Positions 23,601 to 34,464 of a stretch of 64,000 nucleotides of DNA are shown in pieces; the first letter of the stretch is position 1, and each line of letters starts with the position of its first letter. This DNA comes from Stichopus chloronotus (taxonomy: Eukaryota; Echinodermata; Holothuroidea; Aspidochirotida; Stichopodidae). The stretch lies in contig CM037835.1 of NCBI GenBank assembly GCA_021234535.1, positions 1,364,001-1,428,000 of the forward strand, read 5' to 3'. Under the pieces are notes generated by a model. The model made no database searches. It worked only from the letters and a program-made list of their open reading frames with translations, and had not been told where the DNA came from. A program made the translations under genes and the position numbers.

Positions 23601-26600
23601 ATGCCTTTATTAAAGATTTTTTTTAGCTCTTATTAAATAAAGAATCCTTAAATTGTCTACATCGTGAAACAAAAAGAAGCTCCACTTGATGACACAAAAT
23701 GCAGAGGGAAGCTTTCTCTGCTTTGTTTTTCATCAATAAGGAACTTCATCTTTAGAAACTTTCAGATCTCTGAGCGACATCCAAGCAAGAATTCAAGAAC
23801 AGCCAGATATGTTAGAACCTTATTAAGCATGTTAGAAACCAAAAATGAAGCAAAACAGTTAAAGACATTAGCCACTCACAACATTCAGTATCTTATTACA
23901 AAAATCAAATATATTTAGATTCACCATTACATATTCTTTATCTAGTCTCTATTATATTAAACTTCAGGCCATTTAACCTTAACTGCATATTAGGTAAGAT
24001 ATTTCCTTTTGGACTTTCAAGATTTTAAGGCATCATGGTCAATCAAATGGAATGCTAGAGGCATCCCTCCTTATCATGCAAACATGCAGCACACAAACAA
24101 ACACACTGGGCTTACTCATAAAAATGAAAAGGTTTGATTCACAGACAACAGAGGAAAATCCATAATTCTATTTCCCTTGAACTGTTGACGTTTTAACCAA
24201 ATTGTAAACAAGAGTGTTTTGTAGTAACAATTTATCTAAAAGAAATGATTTAGTCATTATAAGCTTTACATGGATTCCCTAAGTTGATGCAATGCTTACC
24301 ACAACTTTCTACAAATAAATTCAAATTCTCTTAATTATGTTTTTCTTTTTTTCACTGGGGGACCTTCCATCATAGGACTTCACTTTAAAATATTTTGATC
24401 TATCCCCTTGCAAATATGTGCCTTTGTTTAATTTGGAAGAAAACCTAATCAGTGCAAATCCTGCAGCCAAACAAGAAGATTGACGCACAAGCTAACTGAA
24501 TCATTTGTCTCTCAAGAGAAAAGTGAAAAAAGAAAGGGTTCTTAGGAGAAAATGCTTGTTGCTGTTGGTTACATCCTTCAGTCACAAAGGAGGGAGAAGT
24601 GTCTGGTCATCAACCAAGTTTTGAAGTTTTTATATACAATACATATCTCAACACTGCAGGAGGGAGCAGTAATCAACCTTTATATAGTTTGATAGTGTTT
24701 ACCTAAAAGCCACAGCTCCCTTCTACAGGAGGGAGCAGTGATCAAGATAGGGGTGTAACTGTTTGCCTAACATTCATATCCCATATTGCAGGATGGAGCA
24801 GTGGTCAACATAGTTTGATAGTGTTTACATAGTAATCATCTCCCCACTGCAGCATAAAGCAGTGGTCAACATAGTTTGACAGTGTGCAGTACCTTGAATT
24901 CACATCTTCCCATTGCACTGGCCAGCAGTTGTCAACATAGATCTATTATGTTTACCTAGAATTCCCATCTTAGCACTGCAACTGAGGTAGCAGAGGTTGG
25001 TTTGATAGGATTTACCTGGAATCCAGCTGAATCTTCCCTTCATCAATCTCTTTTTGAAAATATTCCTCCATGGTCATTGTGGGTAGACTGGGATAGCCAG
25101 CACCAAAGACCTGAGCCTGTAGCTTGTCTCTGAGCAAAACGAATGGCTTCAAAGGCTGAAAGAGTAACAACAGAAAAAAGGAGCAATCAAGTTACCAAAT
25201 GGATGTCTGTGTTCTGATTTCAGAGACAAAAGGGCCTGTGGTCATAAGTGATGAACTATTTATGGGACCCAAGGTGGTTCCTTCAATATCACTTGAAAGG
25301 GACTTACAGCTTTTGCAAAAATATACCCAGAATGACCCTGAAACCTCATCATTCAACCCCCAAAAGTGTTTAGGCACAAAATCCTGGTCTTCATATTGAA
25401 ATAGGGCATGCAAAGAATAGTCACAATATTATCAATACACCCCACAAATGGATGTAAGTGCTTTGTATGCTTGTTTGTGATGAAACCATTTTACTCTAGT
25501 ACAGTTTGCAATGCAGGTAAAATGTTTACCACTTCACTTAGCATATCAATAAAAGCCCTCCAAAGTGACATGAAAATATTAAAATGGAGAGGGATAATGG
25601 GGGGGGGGGGGGGTTGTTGAAGTGAACCACTATGTATTATACCCATTTCACCTAAACTGAGGAAGCACCATTGACGAAAAGTTTTAACATTTTTCAATGA
25701 AATTCATAAGATAAGTCTTCCTTAACCTAACATGGCAACTTCATCATGGTAAAGGGTGTTGAGATGGCCCTAGGCAAAAGTTTGATTCTCAAAAACTTTG
25801 GCAACATAAACAAATTAATATGAGATGGAACCTACAAAAATTTTACATAGGTAATGTATAGGTAATAGTGACTTTTTGTGAAATATCTTATCAACAACGA
25901 GGAAACTTTTCAAAATCGCTTTCACATATCTTGTATACAAGTTTCACTCTTAACTAAACACCAACCTTTGGTCTCAGTTCTGTCGCTGCTGCTGCTGCTG
26001 CAGATGAAGGTTCATTGAGTTCTCCTCTTTCTCTTCTCTTGGACATGAATTCCAACATCTCCATCTCCTGGTAAATACCAGGTAACTCTTCCAAGGCTTT
26101 AAGAATCCAACACTGTAGCATCAGAAGGTAATACTCCCTCTGGTTGTGGAAAAGAATAAAGAAAGAAAAAAGTATGTGAAAAAGGAGGACACAGCTGGGA
26201 AAATAATATTGAAAATAGTATTTCAGTATTATTGTAATACCTGCAGACAATGTCTTAATGATACCTTGCTCCTGATATCGTTTGTGGAATTACCCAAATG
26301 ACATCATCTGTACAATATCTATACAGAACAGATTTGGATCAGATACTTAATAACATATATGTGGAAAAAAAGAGATCAGACCTCAAGGGTGTATTATTAA
26401 ACTTTAATGAACTAATTTGATTTGTAAGAAAATAAAGTGGCAGGTCAGAATTAAGGTTATACTTAGGCTGTGCAATGTGACTTCTGTACACAATCCATAG
26501 TTTAAAACCTATTTATTCAGGTGTACTTTGGTTCCATATTACCCCTATGATATTGTAATATTATTTGGCAAATTGAGGAAATAATGCTCCTGATATCATT

Positions 26601-29600
26601 TTTGAAAATTTCATATCGCAACAACATTCATACATATCATAATTTTCATGTTCATCCCTGATCTCTGTTAGAAACTTAATCATCATTCTGATAACCATGT
26701 AAACAGTTTTTTCATTTTTCATGTTTCCACAATTTCTCTGGTAAGTATGTCCACATGATTGTGATGGCAGGTAAACAGTGTGAACAACACTGCACCCACC
26801 AATGTTCTCAATTCACCAAACAAGCAACCTTGGATACCAAAGCTAAGAATTCCACATCTAACAAAACAATTCCAAAAGCTGGTAATATTTTGGCAACTAG
26901 AGAACAGGAATGTTTCTATGTTCTCAAAAGGTCTTAATAACGAATGGCAGTCTTTAAGAGAACTCTTGTAGATTGAAGTACTATACTAGTCATAGTATAG
27001 GTAAGATGGTCGCACAGTCTTGTGTAACATTTCGTCAAGTACAAAACCACATTCTCCTTTTTTACTTAAAGCATCAGCCATGAAAGAGCATGAGAGCATC
27101 ACACAGACAGACAATGTTTTGTCTTCCTAGTAGCATTGACTAAGCTGATTATCGACTCCTGTCCCCTGCAATTATCCTGTAATAAAAGAAGTCCTGTACA
27201 GGTGATCTCATGCAGATATAAACATCACACACCACAAAATCAAACTGCAAGTAAATAATATACCAGACAAGCAGGCAACAACTCATTACTTTCTGAAGAT
27301 TATGCCAACTTCATACAGATAATCCATAAAACACACATTTGTCAACTGTATCAAGTGGTTACTATTGCACTTAACTACCTCAACAACTTCTAAAAGGATG
27401 CAATACATTCAGCATTTTTAAGACACACCTTGGTCAGTAGCCTTTGTCATTTCTTCAAATTTTTCTTTAAAGCACATTCAGATCTTATTCCAATGACCTA
27501 GATTCTCACCACGGTCTTCTTGGTCTAATTTCGTACAATACATCTGCATGTATCAATGTGACTTTAGTTGAAAACAAAAGATCTTTGTTTGACTGTCAAT
27601 AATAATGAGAGGGCTTCTTTCAATCACATCAAACAATGTGAAACCTACCCAAGCTTCTCCCGTTAGTACATATTTTTCCATACACTCATATGGATGCACA
27701 CCTTCTACCCCCTCCACGCAAATAAAAAAAATATGGTTTTGTTCTCCCCTTCTAATGCTGGCATTGACATAAAGTGAATGTCAATTGCTTTTTTTGTTCA
27801 AGTTCACTAACTATTTAAAAAAACAATAATATAATACCAAAGGGTATAAAGAAACAACATAAGTCAAGACATATTCTGTGTAACTTGATAATGTAAAAAT
27901 TACAAATTAAAACTTGAGGTCAATTTAATTTTGCCGATCCTATTGTACAGTCGAGCTTGATATCATACAGCAAGAAGAATACAGTAGCACCTGCTGTTGA
28001 AAAAGAAGAGTCTAAACTATGACTTCTTCCCCAGAAAATATGTCTTTTCAAATCTCATTTTGATACTTGATTATTTTGTATTGGTCACAAAATTCAGACC
28101 CAGGTACCCAACCTGAAAGTGAAAGGACTTTGTAGTTCCTTGCCAATATTTATGAAAAACAAAGGACAAACAACTTGCCAAATTTGCAGTTCAATTACCT
28201 TCCCCTTTTGAGAAATCATGTCTATGAGGTTTTCAAACTAAGAGCTTGGATGTCCTCATGTGACCTTTGACTATCATAGAGATTATCTGTTTATCACGAG
28301 ATGCCAATATTAACAGTTTGAAGTTTCAGCAACATTCAGCTCCTTAACAGGTTGTCAGACTTTAACCTCTGGTGAATTCAAATAACCCTCGACCTGCATG
28401 AAAATAGCTATGGATCGTCTACTCACCATGGACAATATTCACATCAAGTTTGAAGTTTCAGCAATTTTCCTTACTGAGATACCTGTTGAGAACTATGACC
28501 TCTACTGACCTCATGTCACCTTTGACCTCCCCAAAACTTGACAGAAATAATCTTCTTATCAATGGCTACCAAATACTAATGGTTAGAGTTTGAACTTCCA
28601 GCAACTTTTAGTTGCTGAGATATCTTTCTTAGTGGGTTTTCAAACTTTTGATGCTCGTACTAGCCTTGGAATGATTATCAACTGAATTGTACTGCATTGA
28701 GTATAAGCACGATTCAACATTCAGTCAAAACTCTACTGAATGACAGAAAGTGTACCCAAGATGATGACTTGATCCGCACAAGGTCTTCAGAGGTTCTAAC
28801 TAGCACTATATTTCTTTATGGGATGTTGGTACAAAAACAGTTTCTAACAAGCAAAGTGATATGGCTACAAAAGCAATGAACTACATCGAGTCTCCCTTTA
28901 GCCAGAATAGGACAGGGTGCTATTAGGTTCAACTCAGTATCAATGATTGATGTTACTTGGTGATAGTATCTGTTTGTTGTATTGCAACCATAACAGATTC
29001 AATCAATGTGCCTTCATCATCAAAGTGGACCACAAACTCATCACTGCCTTTGTCCTCATACAGTACCTGTGTTTCTTCATCCTTCTGACTGATGTACTTC
29101 CTGGTCCCTATATGTTGCATCTTTGATTCCACTTCCTTCTTTTCTTTGTATCGCTTGATCTTTGCAGCTCTGTTAGCCTCCATTGCTTTGAGATCAGGTG
29201 GACCAGTGACCTGGGGTCTTTCTCTTGGAGGTTCTTCTGGAATATCCTATAAAATGGGAATAAATCCTATTTTCCCTTCAAATACAAAAATTAGTACTAC
29301 TTCAATCATAATCATATCCAAACTACTCTTCTCCAGTTGTAAAAGGCGACTGTATCTACTTCAGTTTCTGTAACCTAAACTGATCTAACCTAATCAGATC
29401 TTTCAAATTCTTACATCCCATTTTATACACCAAACATCATTTTATCTGTACAAATACTATGTAATAAATGTCCCAGAAAACATATCTCATTAACTCAGAT
29501 TAGCATAATAGTAATTCTTTCCATTAATAACATAACACAAAGGACACCACATCAACTAAAAGTATGAAACATGTTGGTACATCTTCTTCAGCACATAATA

Positions 29601-32600
29601 AATGACACAATAAACATACTTAAGGTATTTTATGTATTGTTGGCTGGATACTCATTTCAGCATTAATGTAAGTGAAAAATCAGGCAGTGAGGTCCATGGG
29701 TACGAGGAAGAAAGTTATACACCAGACATAGAATGTTAATTATTTACATAAGAAACATTAAAACCAAGGAAACATGTAAAACAGGTACACTTGAAATAAC
29801 ACAATAGTCTAACTAGCACAGTTGTTCTTTACACAGAATTGTTACTACAACCATTCTTACAGTACATCCTGCATTGTGGATTTTATCACTCAAGTTGTTC
29901 CAAGTCAATCAGGAGCAAAGGGTTAGACCTCCTTTGCAGCAGCCTTTTGGAGGGAGCATGCAACAAAACCTCTATAACATACAGACAAAGATTTGCATCA
30001 AGGCACTGTCTTCAAGACCCTCACTTTCTGTTCACAACTTTCACAACCAACAGGCTGCAGTACAGTATGTACGTTACCTCATCTGTTAGAGCATAGCATT
30101 TGCACCTAGCAAGGAAGTCTTTCCAGTAAACCTTGCTTCTGTTCAGGATATCCATCCTTTCATCTGTTGTGATTCTGATTGTAAGGTCTCCAAGGAGCCC
30201 AGGGAGGAGAAGGTACCTGCTCAGAGTAAAATTAATTAAAGAGATTTACCAAAGTGAGGAATTGAGCAACACAGTGAATTAGACCAAAATACAGTCGACA
30301 TTAAAAGCAACATTTGGCAAAACTTCAAAAGATGATACTTTCATGTTGTTTTTATTCTTTTCAAAAAGCAGAGCAAGATGTACAGGTTGAAAAAACACAG
30401 TGAATGCATTACAGTACATAATATGACAACTTAGCTTTACAAGAGGACTGAGCAACAATTTGTGACTTGATACTTTTGCTTCGTTAATCTTTTCAAAACC
30501 TTTCAAATAGAATAAAACCATGATGAAAATGAAGCAGACTACACAGTTTTCAAGTCAGGAATGGTACAGTAACTAGATCAGTTAGTCAATAGTCTGTAAA
30601 CAGAATGTTATAAGGTGTACTCATGCTGTACCTGACATCGCTCGTTGAGATCTCTTCGATGGTTTCGTTCTGACTGAATAGACTCAGGTCATTCACCATG
30701 AGAGTTGCTCGTTCTAACAGTTGAATGCACTTTGTGAGTTGTGTCTAAGAAAATATGAGAAATAATTAGATTTTATAAATTCAACTTTTGGTGCTTTGGC
30801 ATTTATTTTAGTTTTTTCCATTAGCATCAACTATTCTCTTTAGTATCCTTGAATTGTGTCACTAACCTGACGAACACATGGTACCTGCAAACTACTGTAG
30901 AATTGCAGGACTCTGATATTTTTGAAGTCAATTACTCCAAGCCTGAATAGTCCCAACACTGAAGATACACACGACTTCTACTTGGTGTGGGTTTCAATGA
31001 TGTTGTAATTACACCTGCAGAATACAATACTGTATGTGCAGTAGAATTTCATCCCAAGACTGGATGGAAATGTGAACAAGGATTTGCTGTAGAGTATAAC
31101 TTGTGACAACAGACAACTTTAAAAGCAAAGAAAAGAGGTCTAGTTGCTTTTATCCCTATAATTTATTAAGTTTGTAAAAGGACATTAAGTCAAACTGTTG
31201 AGCACACAAGAACTGATCTTCCTACTTCCTGCATGTTTTTTTTTTCTTCGTATTAAAAATTCCATGGGAGAAGTGATTCCAAGGAATGTGAAGTCAAGTC
31301 TCAACTGCATGTCAAGAGATACTCTGGAACAGAGTCAGAGTGAGGTAACCTGACCAAGCCTACTGCAAGCATACTTGAACTCCGCTTTCAGGACTCAGAG
31401 AAAAGGTGTTGTGCAAACTGAATGTTTTTTTTTTTTTTAACACAATAGAATATACTGTAAACAGACAAGAACTTCATGACATTTCTCTGGTATTTTGTTT
31501 TACCTCATAATCACATTCATTCTTAAACCATGAACTTGACAAAGATGTTGGGAAATTCCTTTTTTGTTTTATTGTTCCATAAAAGGTAATCACCATCCAC
31601 CATTGATTTCAAGCACAGTGAAACAATGCGTCTCATAGACAAAACCCCAACATTATTGAACACAGCATACTGTACGGTACTGTAGATACTGTATGAGAGG
31701 TGACCACATGGTATACAGCAGTATGTTGACAGTCATTGTCTGTGTAATGCAGTTGATCCTTAGTATGTAATGTTGATCCTTAGTATGCATTATGAACACT
31801 CTAATCAGCCAAGGTAATTAGTGCTGTGACATTCTTTAAAAACATCTGGTGTGTAAGAAGTGCATATTACTGTAAGTACTATAAGTTCTGCAGATTCTGT
31901 GGTTGTATAACCTCAGGAGTCTTTCTTTCTTATTCCCACAGTCCCTACAATGATGAAGTCAACAGGATTTTAAATTGTGGATGTCCATGGTTACAACCTT
32001 AGTAAAGTTTTTACATAATTTCATACACCTGGTTGTTGATTGCCAGATTGATATACAGTATGGTGGATGTTTTCTCCTGAATGATATAAAACTCTGTAAA
32101 TCATACAGTACAAATCTTTAAATGTAAAATGAAATCTTATCTCATTGGTTAATTGTTTTTCCTTTAAGGTAGCTACTGTAGCTGTGATAAAAATTTCACT
32201 GTTTTTCTAACATCCTGTTTATTCCACTACATTGTGCAACTGCACATCTTTCATCTAAATATGCATATATGAAAATATATGAATGTATATAAACGACATA
32301 AAATGATGAAGGATAACGATGAAGGTCAAGATGAAGGACACTTAAGTTGAAAGTGAGAGTTCTGAGCAGCATCCTCATCTTGGAGTTTGTAAGAGCAAAC
32401 TGTATTAACTAAGCAGTGACTGTAGTGCATGTGAATATTATTGCCTGCAAAAGGAACAGTAAAAACTACGGAAGTGTGAATTAGTGCTCTTTTTTTTTTT
32501 TCCAGTTTGTTTGATATTACTGTCCTAAGTTCTCAGACCAAACCAAGTACGGCTACAATACCCAAGAGTTATACTCTGGCAGGTTATCCTGGGGCACTTC

Positions 32601-34378
32601 AGATGTCTGGGAATGTTACTTTTCTACATTTGAGAGGCTTTCCATACAGTCAAGAAATTCCTGCCACAAAGTGAACCATGTTGCTGTCCAGAGCCATTTT
32701 GGACAGAAAAAGCACAGCACAATGAGCATTTATATTCTTCTTCATTCTCAGAGGCATTGTTCTCCATACAAAGATATGAGGAAAGTACATTTAGGGACAA
32801 CTTTAATACAACTACATGTGCCTACGGTAATTAGCAAAGATCAGCGTTTACCTCTGCATCCTGAGCATTAATTCAAATACAGTACTCTGAGAGGAACTAC
32901 TGTACATAGAGTTATTCTGTGACTGTATTAGAATGTCTGGCTTTCAGTTTCAAAAAGTGTTTTACATGCAAATATTTTTAAGAGGCTTATCATGTTAGGT
33001 TATGCTGATTACCAAGCATGATTGGTGAGGATGTTAAAAAAAAACCTTGAAATCATTACGATGGACTCCAGACTACAATATTATTCATTAATTATCGTCA
33101 AGGACCCGAATTTGCCGCACGTCTTGTTTAACTACCCTAACACTTATCATTCCATATCACCGTAGCAACGCAATAGCCCACACTTTCGAACGTCAGAATC
33201 AGAGCTCACCTTGTTTGCTGTCACAATGAATCCATTCGAGGTATGATTTAAACCCGAATTTATTATAAAACTTACAATATATCGACTGTTTTTCTTCTGT
33301 TTTGGCCTTTTTAAAATTTCAAAGTGAGTGTTGTTCATTGATGAATATTTCCAGGTCCAGCTAGGGAAGCTGCTACAATCAGCTGTTGTCGTCTGTTCAC
33401 CAAAGTGTTGTGTACATTTTCATATAACGTTAGGCTATATGACGTGACAAATTTCTTTGCAGTTCTGGTTTAATTACATGTGCATCAATAACGGCGACAA
33501 AGTAGAAGTTGAAGAAAAAAAACACTCTTCGTTTATTATGATATAACTGCAGAATTTTTCGACCATTTCTCACATATTTCACATCAACCTGAAGAGAAAG
33601 AAGTGGAGATTATTTTGGTAACACTCAATATAGATTTTGTTTAAGTGGTTAAGTCAGTGTTCATTAAAACTTGTTAAGTTCGGCAAATACGAGCCCTCCA
33701 TGCTACTTCATGTGTACAAAATTATGTAGGGCTTACTGTAAGTTTCAACACATGGTTCACAAGACTGTCAAAATATAACAGTGTCAATATATAGCATGAA
33801 ATAGTGTCGCATATAGTACCATACCTTGTGTACAGTATTTGCTAATTTGTAAATTTACATGTTCACTTATGCCGTTTTAGCTGGAGAGATTGTAATATGG
33901 GCATAGGTTTAAGCCAAACACTGTTCCTTGTCCATGGGAGTCAGAAGGATTTTTCTACAGTACGCCCCAGCGGTCGGAATATAAGTGTGTAGTAACACAG
34001 GAGTATCGAACCATAAAGCAGCCACCTTCAGTTGCCATGCGAGAAAAATAGGTTAGGACAACAATTTCCTTTACAAACCATGATAAAACACTATTAGCAA
34101 GTGTAACAAGTTTAGCAGACCGTTAACATCCAATCGCGAAACCGGTACTAACCGATTGCGCAGAACGTTGCAACCACTGTGCTGTGATTACTACTTAGTA
34201 ACGTAGTACCAGTAGTGACTGATACTGGGAAAGTGTTCTGGACTGTACCTGAAAAAGTGTAAAAGAAGAAAGCACGAACCTGATATTCTCCGGATCCTGT
34301 TGAGAATTCTGAGCTATCTAGCCTCTCGTGTAAGTCCCACGCCTCGTTAAATACTTCTGACAACTTTTGCGGTTCCAT
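20632..34378 (-). CDS. IGBP1: IGBP1 (alpha4/Tap42), regulatory subunit of PP2A-type phosphatases, eight exons, complete
   Basis: Joining exons 34378-34280, 30744-30632, 30216-30078, 29246-29067, 26139-25966, 25155-25016, 21287-21163 and 20672-20632 gives one open frame of 1,011 nt (336 residues plus stop; human is 339). All introns are GT-AG and all phases agree. Diagnostic blocks in order are [18 protein letters not shown] (ubiquitin-interacting segment of alpha4), [16 protein letters not shown] (basic helix implicated in binding the PP2A catalytic subunit), [45 protein letters not shown] and the terminal [10 protein letters not shown]. From the family, it binds and stabilises the free catalytic subunits of PP2A, PP4 and PP6. 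Introns carry LINE and tandem-repeat insertions. This is the best-supported gene in the window. Confidence 0.97.
21163..21287 (-). CDS. IGBP1: IGBP1 exon 7
   Basis: 125 nt, acceptor TTACAG, donor AAGACG|GTAAAT. Encodes the acidic tail and [12 protein letters not shown], the family's C-terminal signature. Confidence 0.96.
21839..22350 (-). pseudogene. LINE reverse-transcriptase C-terminal remnant in IGBP1 intron 6
   Basis: Minus-strand translation contains [10 protein letters not shown], then after a frame break [36 protein letters not shown] and [12 protein letters not shown]. These match the order of the LINE (CR1/L2-like) signatures SRLDYCN, LHWLPV, FKILLLTFKALHG and LWNSLP. It is broken by a frameshift and a stop near 22268. 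It lies in the same orientation as the host gene inside a spliced intron. Confidence 0.85.
24648..25020 (-). repeat. ~63-bp tandem array abutting the IGBP1 exon-6 donor
   Basis: Units of CTGCAGGAGGGAGCAGTGGT-type sequence plus CAACATAGTTTGATAGTG and TTTACCTAGAATTC. The ACCT (donor GGT on the coding strand) falls at 24701, 24765 (GCCT), 24827 (ACAT), 24891, 24954 and, for the real splice site, 25014, giving spacings of 60-64 bp. Five intronic copies thus repeat the exon-6 5' splice-site context, some with intact GTAAAC or GTACTG. See findings. Confidence 0.75.
25016..25155 (-). CDS. IGBP1: IGBP1 exon 6
   Basis: 140 nt, acceptor TTTCAG, donor TTCCAG|GTAAAT, phase 2 out. Encodes the most conserved block, [13 protein letters not shown]. 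Its donor is the right-hand edge of a tandem array of donor-like sequence in the intron (24648-25020). Confidence 0.96.
25966..26139 (-). CDS. IGBP1: IGBP1 exon 5
   Basis: 174 nt, phase 0 to 0, acceptor ACCAG, donor CCAAAG|GTTGGT. Begins [11 protein letters not shown], colinear with human REYYLLHLQRW. Includes a six-Ala run encoded by a GCA/GCG repeat (25985-26002), a likely length-variable site in the linker. Confidence 0.95.
28245..28640 (+). repeat. Degenerate tandem repeat with TGACCTTTGAC cores in IGBP1 intron 4
   Basis: Repeated blocks GTTTGAAGTTTCAGCAA, CTGAGATA, TGACCTC and GTGACCTTTGAC recur about every 150-180 bp over three units. It is related in content to the repeat at 40.5-41.2 kb. 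None of the cores here is a perfect 13-bp direct repeat. Confidence 0.55.
29067..29246 (-). CDS. IGBP1: IGBP1 exon 4
   Basis: 180 nt, phase 0 to 0, donor ACACAG|GTACTG. Encodes the Pro-rich linker and the basic [14 protein letters not shown] helix that corresponds to the phosphatase-contacting basic patch in the family. The open frame runs past the donor, but the family alignment resumes in exon 5. Confidence 0.94.
30078..30216 (-). CDS. IGBP1: IGBP1 exon 3
   Basis: 139 nt, acceptor GAGCAG, donor GATGAG|GTAACG. Completes an Arg codon split across the intron and encodes [15 protein letters not shown] and the following helix, colinear with the human LLVPAFQGALT region. Confidence 0.95.
30632..30744 (-). 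CDS. IGBP1: IGBP1 exon 2
   Basis: 113 nt, acceptor TCTTAG, donor GTCAG|GTACAG, phase 0 in and phase 2 out. Encodes the helical segment ending in the ubiquitin-interacting-motif-like [15 protein letters not shown]. Confidence 0.95.
34280..34378 (-). CDS. IGBP1: IGBP1 exon 1 (coding part)
   Basis: ATG at 34378-34376; 33 codons ending TATCAG|GTTCGT, phase 0. An in-frame GTG two codons upstream is not needed as a start. The donor lacks the usual A at +3 and so is weaker than the others. Confidence 0.9.
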
Positions 34379-34449
34379 ATTCACTAGCGACCTAATTCGT
34401 AAGTACCTCTACCAAGTGAAGTATGAATGCATATGGAGGAGACGATGTA

Positions 34450-34464
34450 ACGGAAGTGACGTTA
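34450..34464 (-). promoter_or_regulatory. Candidate ETS plus CRE-like element upstream of IGBP1
   Basis: ACGGAAGTGACGTTA lies 72-86 bp upstream of the IGBP1 ATG. It joins an ETS-type CGGAAGTG with a CREB/ATF-type TGACGTTA, a pair common in core promoters of broadly expressed genes. No start site can be mapped from sequence. Confidence 0.4.

Noticed and set aside
28953..29066. Read-through extension of IGBP1 exon 4 ([11 protein letters not shown]...)
   Set aside because: The frame stays open past the donor, but family colinearity resumes exactly with REYYLL in exon 5, so this is intron.
33147..33338. Possible extra IGBP1 exon on the minus strand ending CAAACAAG|GTGAGC
   Set aside because: A good donor is present but no acceptor in a suitable place. 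Exons 1 and 2 already join in phase with full family colinearity.
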